Assembly: GCF_018449475.1 (NCBI RefSeq)
Contig: NZ_JAHCQH010000004.1
Coordinates: forward strand, 62,001-126,000
From: Ancylobacter radicis
Lineage (GTDB): Bacteria > Pseudomonadota > Alphaproteobacteria > Rhizobiales > Xanthobacteraceae
Reading direction: 5' to 3'
DNA length: 64,000 bases
Below are positions 19,931-28,098 of this stretch, piece by piece (positions within the stretch are counted from its first letter, which is position 1; every line of letters starts with the position of its first letter). The notes beneath the pieces were generated by a model. That model had not been told where the DNA came from. It saw only the letters and a list, made by a program, of their open reading frames with translations, and ran no database searches. The translations under genes were made by a program, and so were the position numbers.

Positions 19931-20827
19931 ATGACCCGCCGCTTCCTCACGCTCGACGTTTTCACCGATCGTCCCCTCGCGGGGAATCCGCTCGCCGTCG
20001 TGCTGGACGCGGAGGGGCTGGACGGCAACCAGATGCAGGCCATCGCCCGCGAGTTCAATCTCTCGGAGACGGTGTTCCTGGTGAAGCCGCAGGACGAGCA
20101 GAGCCGCGCCAAGCTGCGCATCTTCACCGTCAATCACGAACTGCCCTTTGCCGGTCATCCGACCGTCGGCACCGCGGTGCTGCTGGCGATCCGCGACGGG
20201 GTGGAGACGTCGACGGACTTCGTGCTGGAGGAAAATGTCGGCCCGATTCCCTGCCATGTGAACGTCAAGGGCGAGCGCCTCGGCCACGCCATCTTCACCG
20301 TGCCGCGCATCCCCGAGATCGTTCTTGAGGAGCCGATGAGCGTGGAGGCCTGCGCGCAGGCGCTCGGCCTCGATACCTCCGATATCGGCTTCGACGGCTA
20401 CCGCCCGGTGGTCGCCTCGGCGGGCGTGCCCTTTGTCTGCGTGCCGCTTGCCTCGCGCTCGGCGCTGGCGCGCATCAGCCCGAGCGCCGCCCGCCTCATC
20501 GGCACGTTCGGCGGCGAGGCGGACTCGGTCTATGTGTTCTGCCGCGACGAGGATGGCGAGGGCGATTTCCGCGCCCGCATGTTCGGCGCCAATATGGGCA
20601 TCGACGAAGATCCCGCCACCGGCTCGGCGGCCGCCTCCCTGGCCGCGGTGCTGTTCGCCGGCGAACGGCCGGGAGATGGCTTCCACGCCTTCGACATTCT
20701 CCAGGGGGTGGAAATGGGGCGGCCGAGCCTTGTGCGGCTCGGGCTGGAGGTGACGAGTGGGGCGCTCTCCGCTGTCACCATCGGCGGCGGCGCGGTGATC
20801 GTGGGCGAAGGCGTGATCCATGTCTGA
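19931..20827 (+). CDS. PhzF-family isomerase/epimerase-like protein
   Basis: From the ATG at 19931 the protein has 298 residues (a TTG at 19922 would overlap pdxY). It shows the duplicated DapF-like fold of PhzF: FLTLDVFTDRPLAGNPLAVV, FNLSETVFLV with the catalytic Glu, FTVNHELPFAGHPTVGTA, and FGANMGIDEDPATGSAAASLA. The family includes the PhzF isomerase, but no phenazine genes are nearby, so this is a homologue of unknown substrate. Confidence 0.88.
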   Translation: MTRRFLTLDVFTDRPLAGNPLAVVLDAEGLDGNQMQAIAREFNLSETVFLVKPQDEQSRAKLRIFTVNHELPFAGHPTVGTAVLLAIRDGVETSTDFVLEENVGPIPCHVNVKGERLGHAIFTVPRIPEIVLEEPMSVEACAQALGLDTSDIGFDGYRPVVASAGVPFVCVPLASRSALARISPSAARLIGTFGGEADSVYVFCRDEDGEGDFRARMFGANMGIDEDPATGSAAASLAAVLFAGERPGDGFHAFDILQGVEMGRPSLVRLGLEVTSGALSAVTIGGGAVIVGEGVIHV

Positions 20828-20857
20828 GGTTGGGCCTGGTTCCATGGCGCGCAGGTC

Positions 20858-21604
20858 GTGACGCTGGCCGGCGCCGGGCCGATCGAGGTCTTCCGGTTCG
20901 AGCGACTCGACATGCGCCTCGATCCGGCTCCCTGCGCCCTGTCCATGGAGAACCGGCCGGCCATCGACGCGCATTTCGCCGAACGCGTGCGGCGTCAGCC
21001 CGACATCTGGAACGGGCCCGTTCTTCTCCTCGTCGACCATGACATCGACGGCCCCGTTCTGACCGGGCGCTATGCACAGGCGGATTATGCCTCGCTGCTC
21101 TGGCTGCTGGCGACCGAACCTGCGCACCCCCGCGCCCGCAACGCCTTTGCCATGGGCGCGCTGCGCGGGGCTGATGGCGGTTTCGTGCTCGCCCGCATGG
21201 CGCCGTGGACCGCCAATGCCGGCCGCATCTACTTCGCCGCCGGCACGCCCGACCCCTCCGACGTAACGCCGGACGGGCGGGTCGATCTGGACGGCAGCCT
21301 GCTGCGCGAGCTCACCGAAGAAACCGGCATCGCTGCGGCCGAGGTGCGCCCCGCGCCGTTCTGGACCGCGCTGCGCGATGCGCGGCGCCTCGCCCTGTTG
21401 CGCGAGATCGTCGCCGAGATGCCCGCCGAGGCGCTCGCCGCCCGCATCCGCGCCCATATCGCCGGTGAGGAGCGGCCGGAGATCGACGCGGTGATTATCG
21501 CGCGCGGCCCGGACGATCTTGCCGAAGGGATGCCGCCTTTCATCCGTAGCTATCTCCAGTCCGCCTGGGGATGCTCCGAAAACGCGCGTGACTTTTCGGA
21601 CTAA
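20858..21604 (+). CDS. Nudix-type hydrolase
   Basis: From a GTG at 20858 the protein has 248 residues. The Nudix helix GSLLRELTEETGI (146-158) supplies Arg150, Glu151, Glu154, Glu155 and Gly157, preceded by FAAGTPDPSDV. The N-terminal half (VLLLVDHDIDGPVLTGRY, YASLLWLLA) resembles Nudix proteins that carry an extra beta domain. The substrate is not predictable. It follows the PhzF gene by 30 bases and may share its transcript. I see no better ribosome-binding site for another start. Confidence 0.75.
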   Translation: MTLAGAGPIEVFRFERLDMRLDPAPCALSMENRPAIDAHFAERVRRQPDIWNGPVLLLVDHDIDGPVLTGRYAQADYASLLWLLATEPAHPRARNAFAMGALRGADGGFVLARMAPWTANAGRIYFAAGTPDPSDVTPDGRVDLDGSLLRELTEETGIAAAEVRPAPFWTALRDARRLALLREIVAEMPAEALAARIRAHIAGEERPEIDAVIIARGPDDLAEGMPPFIRSYLQSAWGCSENARDFSD

Positions 21605-21708
21605 TCAGTTCGAAAATGGCACGAGGCTCGCATGGAAGGGCGCCTTGCACGGCGTGATCGGCATCATCCTGGCCGTACCACCGTCTTTTGCTCGGGGAGA
21701 TGAGAGAA

Positions 21709-22746
21709 ATGGTCGTCAAGTCGTCCGGCACCCTGCTGCTTTTTTCCGCAGGAAGCATTGATCGGCGGCAGCTCCTGGCGCTCGGCGCCGGCGCGCTCGC
21801 GCTGACCACCTTTGGCGGCGCGGCTTTCGCCGCCAAGCCCACGCCCATCAAGGTCGCCGCCATCTTCACCGTTCCGGTGGAACAGCAATGGGTGTCGCGC
21901 ATCCATAAGGCGCTGAAGGCCGCCGAGGCGCGCGGCGACATCACCTATAAGTTCTCCGAGAATGTCGCCAACACCGATTATGAGCGGGTGATGCGGCAAT
22001 ACTCGCAGGAGGGCGCCGACCTCGTGGTCGGCGAGGTTTTCGCGGTCGAGCGTCCGGCCCGCAAGGTGGCGGCGGACTATCCCAAGACGGCCTATCTCAT
22101 GGGCTCGTCCTTCGGCCCGACCAAGCCGAACTTCTCGGTGTTCGACAATTTCATCCATGAGCCGTCCTTCCTGACCGGCATGGTGGCCGGCAAGACCACC
22201 AAGTCCAACGTCATCGGCCTGGTCGGTGGCTATGCGATCCCGGAGGTGAACCGGCTGATGCAGGCCTTCATGGAGGGCGCGCTGTCGGTGAACCCGAACG
22301 TGAAGTTCATCGTCACCTTCATCAACTCCTGGTACGACCCGCCCAAGGCCAAGGAGGCCGCCTTCGCCCAGATCGACAAGGGCGCGGACGTTCTCTACGC
22401 CGAGCGTTTCGGCGTGTCGGACGCGGCCAAGGAACGCGGCGTGAAGGCGATCGGCAACGTGATCGACACCTCCGCCCAGTATCCGGGCACGGTGGTCGCC
22501 TCGGCGCTCTGGCACATGGAGCCGACCATCGACCGCGCCATCAAGGCGGTGATCGACGGCACCTTCACCGCCGAGGATTACGGCCCGTTCAGCTACATGG
22601 CCCATGGCGGCGCGAGCCTCGCCCCGCTCGACCCCAAGGTCGTGCCGCCGGAGGTGATCGACGTCGTCCTTCTCAAGGAGAAGGAGATCAAGGACGGCCT
22701 GTTCCGCGTCAACGTGAACGACGGCGAGCCCAAATCGACGATGTGA
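21709..22746 (+). CDS. BMP-family ABC transporter substrate-binding protein
   Basis: From the ATG at 21709 (GGGGAG ribosome-binding site just upstream) the protein has 345 residues; ATG 21700 and TTG 21688 are alternatives. The N-terminus has a twin-arginine-like export signal (DRRQLLALGAGALAL). The BMP/PnrA fold is seen in IKVAAIFTVPVEQQWV, SQEGADLVVGEVFAVE, YPKTAYLMGSSFG, VIGLVGGYAIPEVNRLMQAF and DAAKERGVKAIGNVID. BMP proteins bind purine or pyrimidine nucleosides in the periplasm. It heads the importer genes that end in a cytosine deaminase. Confidence 0.9.
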   Translation: MVVKSSGTLLLFSAGSIDRRQLLALGAGALALTTFGGAAFAAKPTPIKVAAIFTVPVEQQWVSRIHKALKAAEARGDITYKFSENVANTDYERVMRQYSQEGADLVVGEVFAVERPARKVAADYPKTAYLMGSSFGPTKPNFSVFDNFIHEPSFLTGMVAGKTTKSNVIGLVGGYAIPEVNRLMQAFMEGALSVNPNVKFIVTFINSWYDPPKAKEAAFAQIDKGADVLYAERFGVSDAAKERGVKAIGNVIDTSAQYPGTVVASALWHMEPTIDRAIKAVIDGTFTAEDYGPFSYMAHGGASLAPLDPKVVPPEVIDVVLLKEKEIKDGLFRVNVNDGEPKSTM

Positions 22747-22770
22747 GTCGATAATAGGCCCGCTGCCTTC

Positions 22771-22867
22771 CCCCTCTCCCCGCCGGGGAGAGGGGTGGGG
22801 TGAGGGGCCGTGCTCTACCCCCTCACCCGGCCGCTTTGCGGCCGACCTCTCCCCGTCGGGGAGAGGT
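22771..22867. repeat. Empty composite palindrome (ends B and A)
   Basis: End B (22771-22807) and end A (22818-22867) lie in inverted orientation with a 10-base spacer. The second stem of end A reads GGCCGC-TTT-GCGGCC. It is the empty counterpart of the DUF559 element and lies between the substrate-binding and ATPase genes of the importer. Confidence 0.85.
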
Positions 22868-22895
22868 GCAGATCGCGCCCCAGGCGGCAGTTCAC

Positions 22896-24443
22896 ATGCA
22901 CCCCGATCCCCGCCCGCTCGTCCTCTCGCTTGCCGGCATCACCAAGCGTTTCGGCCCGCTGACGGCGAACGACCAGATCGACCTTGATGTGCGGGCGGGC
23001 GAGATCGTGGCGCTGCTCGGCGAGAACGGCGCCGGCAAGACCACACTGATGAGCATCCTGTTCGGCCACTACATCGCCGATGAGGGGACGGTGCACATTG
23101 CGGGGGCGGATGGTCAGCTCGTCCCGCTGCCCGGCGGCTCGGCGGATGCCGCATTGAAGGCCGGCATCGGCATGGTGCACCAGCACTTCGCGCTGGCCGA
23201 GAATCTCACCGGCTTCGAGAATATCGTGCTGGGCACGCAGCCTCTGTTCAGCCTCACGCTCACCCGCCGTGCCGCCCGTGCCAAGATCGAGCGGCTGATG
23301 GCGGAAAGCGGCCTCACCGCCGACCTCGACGTGCCGGTGGCGCGGCTTTCGGTCGGCGAGCAGCAGCGCATCGAGATTCTCAAGGCCCTTTACCGCGACG
23401 TGCGCGTGCTCATTCTCGACGAGCCCACGGCGGTGCTCACACCGCAGGAGGCCGACGGCCTCGCCGCCACGGTGCGGGCGCTGGCGGGAAGGGGGCTGGC
23501 GGTCATCTTCATCAGCCACAAACTGCACGAAGTGCTGGCGCTGTGCGAGCGCGTCGTCGTGCTGCGCGGCGGCGCCAAGGTGGCGGACCGCCCGACCGCC
23601 GGCGCCGACCGGGCGATGCTCGCCGAACTCATGGTCGGGCGGGCCATCCCGCCGCGCGAGCGCCCGCCTTCCACACCGGGCGCACCGGTGCTGAGCCTCA
23701 AGGCTGTCAGCGTCGGCTCGCCCGGCCAGCGCGATCGTCTGGAACAGGCGGATCTTGACGTCTGCGCGGGCGAGATCGTCGGTATTGCCGGCGTGTCGGG
23801 CAACGGTCAGGGGGCTCTGGCCTCTCTTGTGGCCGGCCTTGCCGCCCCGCGCGAGGGCGAGGCACGGATCGCCGGCGCCCGTCTCGGCCGGGCCGATCCT
23901 TCCGGTCGCATTGCGGCCGGTGTCGGCCGTATCCCGGAGGATCGCCATCGCGACGGCACGGTCGGGGCGCTCACCGTGGCGGAGAATTACGTGCTGGAGA
24001 GCATTTCCGAGCCGGAGAACCAGTCCGGCGGCTTCCTGCGGCGCGGCGCCATCCGCGCGCGGGCGCAGGAGGCCATTGCCGCCTTTGACGTGCGCTGCCC
24101 CGGCCCCGATGCGGCAATCCGCGCCCTGTCCGGCGGCAATATGCAGAAGGTGGTGCTGGCCCGCGCGCTGGCCCGCGAGCCACGCCTCGTGCTGGCCCAC
24201 CAGCCGACGCGCGGCCTCGACATCGGCGCGACGACCGATGTTCACCGCCGCCTCATCGCCGCGCGCGGGCGCGGTGCGGCGGTGCTGCTGATCTCCGAGG
24301 ACCTCGACGAACTCTTCGCCCTGTGCGACCGCATCGCCGTAGTCCATGCCGGTCATCTGTCGCCAGCGATGGACACGCAGGGCCTCGACGTGCGCACGGT
24401 GGGGCTCATGATGGCCGGGCACGGCGCGGGGGAGGCGGCGTGA
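22896..24443 (+). CDS. Nucleoside/simple-sugar-type ABC transporter ATPase (two ABC modules)
   Basis: From the ATG at 22896 the protein has 515 residues. Module 1 is complete: Walker A GENGAGKTT, signature LSVGEQQRIEIL, Walker B VLILDEPTAVL. Module 2 has a degenerate Walker A (GVSGNGQGAL) but keeps the signature LSGGNMQKVVLARAL and the family-typical Walker B region LAHQPTRGLDIGAT. This asymmetry is normal for the RbsA/NupO class. It energises the importer formed with the two permeases downstream. In-frame codons upstream of 22896 run through the palindromic repeat and are unlikely to be used. Confidence 0.93.
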   Translation: MHPDPRPLVLSLAGITKRFGPLTANDQIDLDVRAGEIVALLGENGAGKTTLMSILFGHYIADEGTVHIAGADGQLVPLPGGSADAALKAGIGMVHQHFALAENLTGFENIVLGTQPLFSLTLTRRAARAKIERLMAESGLTADLDVPVARLSVGEQQRIEILKALYRDVRVLILDEPTAVLTPQEADGLAATVRALAGRGLAVIFISHKLHEVLALCERVVVLRGGAKVADRPTAGADRAMLAELMVGRAIPPRERPPSTPGAPVLSLKAVSVGSPGQRDRLEQADLDVCAGEIVGIAGVSGNGQGALASLVAGLAAPREGEARIAGARLGRADPSGRIAAGVGRIPEDRHRDGTVGALTVAENYVLESISEPENQSGGFLRRGAIRARAQEAIAAFDVRCPGPDAAIRALSGGNMQKVVLARALAREPRLVLAHQPTRGLDIGATTDVHRRLIAARGRGAAVLLISEDLDELFALCDRIAVVHAGHLSPAMDTQGLDVRTVGLMMAGHGAGEAA

Positions 24444-24533
24444 TGGGGCTCGCGGTCGATCACTATCCTTCGAGGCTCGCGGGCCCTGCCTTGGGACACG
24501 CTGCTCAAAGTCTGAGGGCAAAGCCTTCGATCG

Positions 24534-24630
24534 ACGTCATCCCCGGGCTTGACCCGGGGATCCCCGCCTTCGACTCAGCTCGCTCTCGGCCAGAAGACGT
24601 GGATGGCCGGGTCAAGCCTGGCCATGACGG
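24534..24630. repeat. RIME-like composite palindrome, copy 3
   Basis: The left half CGTCATCCCCGGGCTTGACC and right half GGTCAAGCCTGGCCATGACG face each other across a 40-base spacer. It fills most of the 238-base gap between the ATPase and first permease genes, inside what should be one operon. Confidence 0.8.
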
Positions 24631-24681
24631 TGCGCGAATGCATCGCCGACACATGACAAGAGTCGTGCCCGGAGACTCCGC

Positions 24682-25749
24682 ATGATCCGCTTCGTGCCGC
24701 GCGCGCGGACCCCGGTCTGGCTCACCGTCGCCGTCTCGGTCGGCTCGGGCCTTGCCGCGCTCCTTCTCACCGCCGTTCCGCTGGCGCTTTCCGGCGCGCC
24801 GGTGCTGGCGGCCTTCGTGCTGATGGCGCAGGGCGCGGCGGGCGACGGCTTCGCTCTTGCGGAGACGCTGACCCGCGCCACGCCGCTGATCTTCACCGGC
24901 CTTGCCGCCGCCGTCGCCTTCCGGGCCAAGCTCTGGAACATCGGCGCCGAAGGCCAGCTTTATGCCGGGGCGCTGGCCACCGTCGCGCTGGGGGCGGGGC
25001 TGATCGAGGCGCCAGCCTATATTCTCGTGCCGACCGTGCTCATCGGCGCCGCCGCGGCCGGCGCGGCGCTGTTGCTCATTCCGGTGCTGTTCAAGACCCG
25101 CTTCGGCGCCGACGAGGTGGTCGTCACGCTGCTGATGAATTTCATCGTGCTGCTGTTCGTGCAGATGATGATCGAAGGCCCGATGAAGGACGAGATGGCG
25201 ATGGGCTGGCCGCAATCGGCGCCCGTGCTCGACGAGGCGACGCTGCCCAAGCTGGTCGCCGGGCTGCGGCTGCACTGGGGCTTGGTCATCGCCGTGGTGG
25301 CCGCGCTGGCGCTGCACATCTTCATCACCCGCACCGTCTGGGGCTTCCGCATTCGCGCGGTGGGCGAGAATGCGCGCGCCGCCCGCTATGCCGGCCTTCC
25401 CGTCGGCAAGGCGATGGCGCTGGTCGGCGTGCTCTCCGGCGGGCTGGCGGGGCTGGCCGGAGCCAGCGAGGTGGCGGGGCTCAAGGGCTATCTCACCTCC
25501 GATCTCTCGCCCGGCTTCGGCTATGCCGGCATCGTCGTCGCGACGCTGGCGAACCTGTCACCGCTCGGCGTCGTTCCCGCCGCCATTTTCGTCGCCGGGG
25601 TGTTCGTCGGCGCGGATTCGATGAGCCGGGCCATCGGCGTGTCCAATTACCTCGCCGATCTCGTCGTCGCCTTCGCGCTGCTGAGCGTGCTGGTCGGCGG
25701 CCTGCTCACCCGCTTCCGCATTGTCGTCGTGCGCCGGGGGACAGCTTGA
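24682..25749 (+). CDS. ABC transporter permease 1 (BMP-type nucleoside importer)
   Basis: This 355-residue inner-membrane protein has about ten helices. LTRATPLIFTGLAAAVAFRAKLWNIGAEGQ is the signature of the YufP/NupP-like branch of the BPD_transp_2 family, and FGADEVVVTLLMNFIVLL follows. GGAGACT precedes the ATG. It overlaps the next permease gene by one base, so the two subunits are coupled. Confidence 0.92.
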   Translation: MIRFVPRARTPVWLTVAVSVGSGLAALLLTAVPLALSGAPVLAAFVLMAQGAAGDGFALAETLTRATPLIFTGLAAAVAFRAKLWNIGAEGQLYAGALATVALGAGLIEAPAYILVPTVLIGAAAAGAALLLIPVLFKTRFGADEVVVTLLMNFIVLLFVQMMIEGPMKDEMAMGWPQSAPVLDEATLPKLVAGLRLHWGLVIAVVAALALHIFITRTVWGFRIRAVGENARAARYAGLPVGKAMALVGVLSGGLAGLAGASEVAGLKGYLTSDLSPGFGYAGIVVATLANLSPLGVVPAAIFVAGVFVGADSMSRAIGVSNYLADLVVAFALLSVLVGGLLTRFRIVVVRRGTA

Positions 25750-26693
25750 TGTGGGACGCGTTCGACATTCTTCTTCAGGCCAATTTCTGGGCGGCGACCA
25801 TCCGCATCGCCACGCCGCTGATCTTCGGCGTGCTCGGCGCGCTGCTGTGCGAGCGGGCCGGGGTGCTCAATCTCGGTATTGAGGGCATTTTTGTTGCCGG
25901 CGCCATGTCGGGCTGGCTGGCGGTCTATCTCGGCCTGCCGCTCTGGGGCGGCGTGCTGGTGGCGGCGGGGGTCGGCGCGTTGTTCGGGCTGATCCATGGC
26001 ACGCTCACCGTGCCGCTCGGCCTGTCCCAGCACGTCACCGGCATCGGGGTCACGCTGCTCGCGACCTCGGTGGCGTATTTCGGCTACCGCGTCGCCTTCC
26101 CCAATGTCGCGACGCCGCCGCGCATCGAGCCGTTTGCCCCGCTGGATGTGCCCGTGCTCGGCGAGCTGCCGTTCATCGGGCCGATCCTCGGCCAGCAGAC
26201 CGCCTTCACCGTGCTGGCCTTCGCCTGTGTCGGCATCCTCGCCTTCGTGCTGGCGCGAACCCCGCTGGGCCTCGCGCTGCGGGCGGTGGGCGACAACCCG
26301 GAGGCCGTGGAGGCGCAGGGGCTCTCCGTGGTCGGCCTGCGCATGGGGGCGGTGATGGCCGGTTCGGCGCTGATGGCGCTGGGCGGCGCCTTCCTCACGC
26401 TGTCCGCCTTCAACGCCTTCTATTTCGGCATGATCAACGGACGCGGCTGGGTGTGCATCGCGCTCACCGTCTTCGCTTCGTGGCGGCCCGGCAAGGCGCT
26501 GCTGGGGGCGCTGCTGTTCGGTGCGCTCGACGCCTATCAGCTCCGGCTCCAGACCATCACCGGCGGCGCGGTGCCCAGTCAGATTTTCCTGATGCTGCCC
26601 TATCTCTTCTCCATCGCCGCTCTTGTGCTGGTCGCCCGCCGCGCCGACTATCCACGTGCGTTGATGAAGCCCTATTTCAAGGGCCAAAGGTGA
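25749..26693 (+). CDS. ABC transporter permease 2 (BMP-type nucleoside importer)
   Basis: This 314-residue inner-membrane protein has about eight to ten helices. RIATPLIFGVLGALLCERAGVLNLGIEGIF identifies the YufQ/NupQ-like partner. LGLSQHVTGIGVTLLATSVAYFGYR and the C-terminal GALLFGALDAYQLRLQ also fit. The ATG at 25749 shares its A with the stop codon of permease 1. The cytosine deaminase gene starts 13 bases after its stop. Confidence 0.92.
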   Translation: MWDAFDILLQANFWAATIRIATPLIFGVLGALLCERAGVLNLGIEGIFVAGAMSGWLAVYLGLPLWGGVLVAAGVGALFGLIHGTLTVPLGLSQHVTGIGVTLLATSVAYFGYRVAFPNVATPPRIEPFAPLDVPVLGELPFIGPILGQQTAFTVLAFACVGILAFVLARTPLGLALRAVGDNPEAVEAQGLSVVGLRMGAVMAGSALMALGGAFLTLSAFNAFYFGMINGRGWVCIALTVFASWRPGKALLGALLFGALDAYQLRLQTITGGAVPSQIFLMLPYLFSIAALVLVARRADYPRALMKPYFKGQR

Positions 26694-26706
26694 GCCGCGA
26701 ATCCAG

Positions 26707-27999
26707 ATGAGCATCGATCTGCTTGTGAAGAATGCCCGCCTGCCGGACGGGCGCACAGGTGTCGACATCGCCTGCGAGGGTGGCCGTATCATCGCTGTCG
26801 AAGCTGGGATCGAGGCCGAGGCGGGCCGGGTCGTCGAGGCCGATGACCGGCTGGTCACCCCGCCCTTCGTCGACGTGCATTTCCACATGGACGCGACGCT
26901 GTCGCTTGGCCTGCCGCGGCTCAACACCTCCGGCACGTTGCTGGAGGGCATCGCGCTGTGGGGTGAGCTGAAGCCGCTGCTGACCCATGACGCCGTGGTC
27001 GAGCGCGCGCTGGCCTATTGCGATCTCGCGGTCAGCCAGGGCCTGCTTGCCATCCGTTCGCATGTCGATATATGCGACGACCGGCTGCTGGCGGTCGAGG
27101 CGCTGCTGGATGTGCGCGAGCGGGTGAAGGACTATATCGACCTCCAACTCGTCGCCTTCCCGCAGGACGGTTATTACCGCTCCCCCAACGCCGCGCGGAA
27201 CCTCGACCGCGCGCTCGATATGGGCGTCGATGTGGTCGGCGGCATTCCGCATTTCGAGCGCACCATGGCCGATGGCGCGGCCTCGCTGAAGGCGCTGTGC
27301 GAGATCGCCGCCGCGCGCGGGCTGCGCGTCGACATTCACTGCGACGAGACCGACGATCCGCTGTCGCGCCACATCGAGGCGCTGGCCTATGAGACGCAGC
27401 GGCTCGGCCTGCAAGGCCGGGTGGCGGGCTCGCATCTCACCTCCATGCATTCGATGGACAATTACTATGTCTCGAAGCTGATCCCGCTGATTGCCGAGGC
27501 GGGCGTCCACGCCATCGCCAACCCGCTGATCAACATCACCTTGCAGGGCCGGCACGACACCTATCCCAAGCGTCGCGGCATGACGCGGGTGCCGGAACTG
27601 CGCGCCGCCGGGGTCAACGTTGCCTTCGGCCATGATTGCGTGATGGACCCCTGGTACTCGCTCGGCTCGGGCGACATGCTGGAGGTGGCGCATATGGCGC
27701 TGCATGTGGGTCAGATGACCTCGCGCGAGGCCATGAACTGGTGCCTGGACGCGGTGACCACCAACCCGGCGACGATCATGGGGCTGGAGGGTTACGGCCT
27801 CACACCCGGCTGCAACGCCGATTTCCTTGTGTTGCAGGCGGCCGATCCGATCGAGGCGATCCGTCTCAAGGCGGCGCGGCTTTTCGTGGTCCGGCGCGGG
27901 CGGGTCATCGCCGAGGGCGCCCCTCGGGTCTCCGCCCTCAGCTTGCCGGGCCGGCCGCCAATGGTCGATCCGGCCGCCTATGCGCCGAAGGAAGCATGA
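26707..27999 (+). CDS. codA: Cytosine deaminase-like amidohydrolase
   Basis: This 430-residue amidohydrolase-superfamily protein aligns with E. coli CodA with every metal or catalytic residue shifted by exactly three: His58 and His60 (VDVHFHMD), His211 and Glu214 (HCDETDDPLSRH), His243 (SHLTSMHS) and Asp310 (FGHDCVMDPWY). The loop LQGRHDTYPKRRGMTRV is also CodA-like. It should deaminate cytosine or a related ring to feed uracil salvage. Its position directly behind a BMP importer suggests that the imported ligand, or a product of it, is the substrate. Confidence 0.88.
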   Translation: MSIDLLVKNARLPDGRTGVDIACEGGRIIAVEAGIEAEAGRVVEADDRLVTPPFVDVHFHMDATLSLGLPRLNTSGTLLEGIALWGELKPLLTHDAVVERALAYCDLAVSQGLLAIRSHVDICDDRLLAVEALLDVRERVKDYIDLQLVAFPQDGYYRSPNAARNLDRALDMGVDVVGGIPHFERTMADGAASLKALCEIAAARGLRVDIHCDETDDPLSRHIEALAYETQRLGLQGRVAGSHLTSMHSMDNYYVSKLIPLIAEAGVHAIANPLINITLQGRHDTYPKRRGMTRVPELRAAGVNVAFGHDCVMDPWYSLGSGDMLEVAHMALHVGQMTSREAMNWCLDAVTTNPATIMGLEGYGLTPGCNADFLVLQAADPIEAIRLKAARLFVVRRGRVIAEGAPRVSALSLPGRPPMVDPAAYAPKEA

Positions 28000-28098
28000 G
28001 GCATTTCATATCGGGAAACATATGATGGGCGCGCTATGTATGCTGGTGGCATCCTGTCTCCCATTCGGCGAGTGATCCCGTCTCGCATGTGATCGGTC

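Noticed and set aside
21605-21708. Riboswitch ahead of the BMP importer
   Set aside because: I looked for a purine-type or other known aptamer pattern and found no convincing paired architecture.
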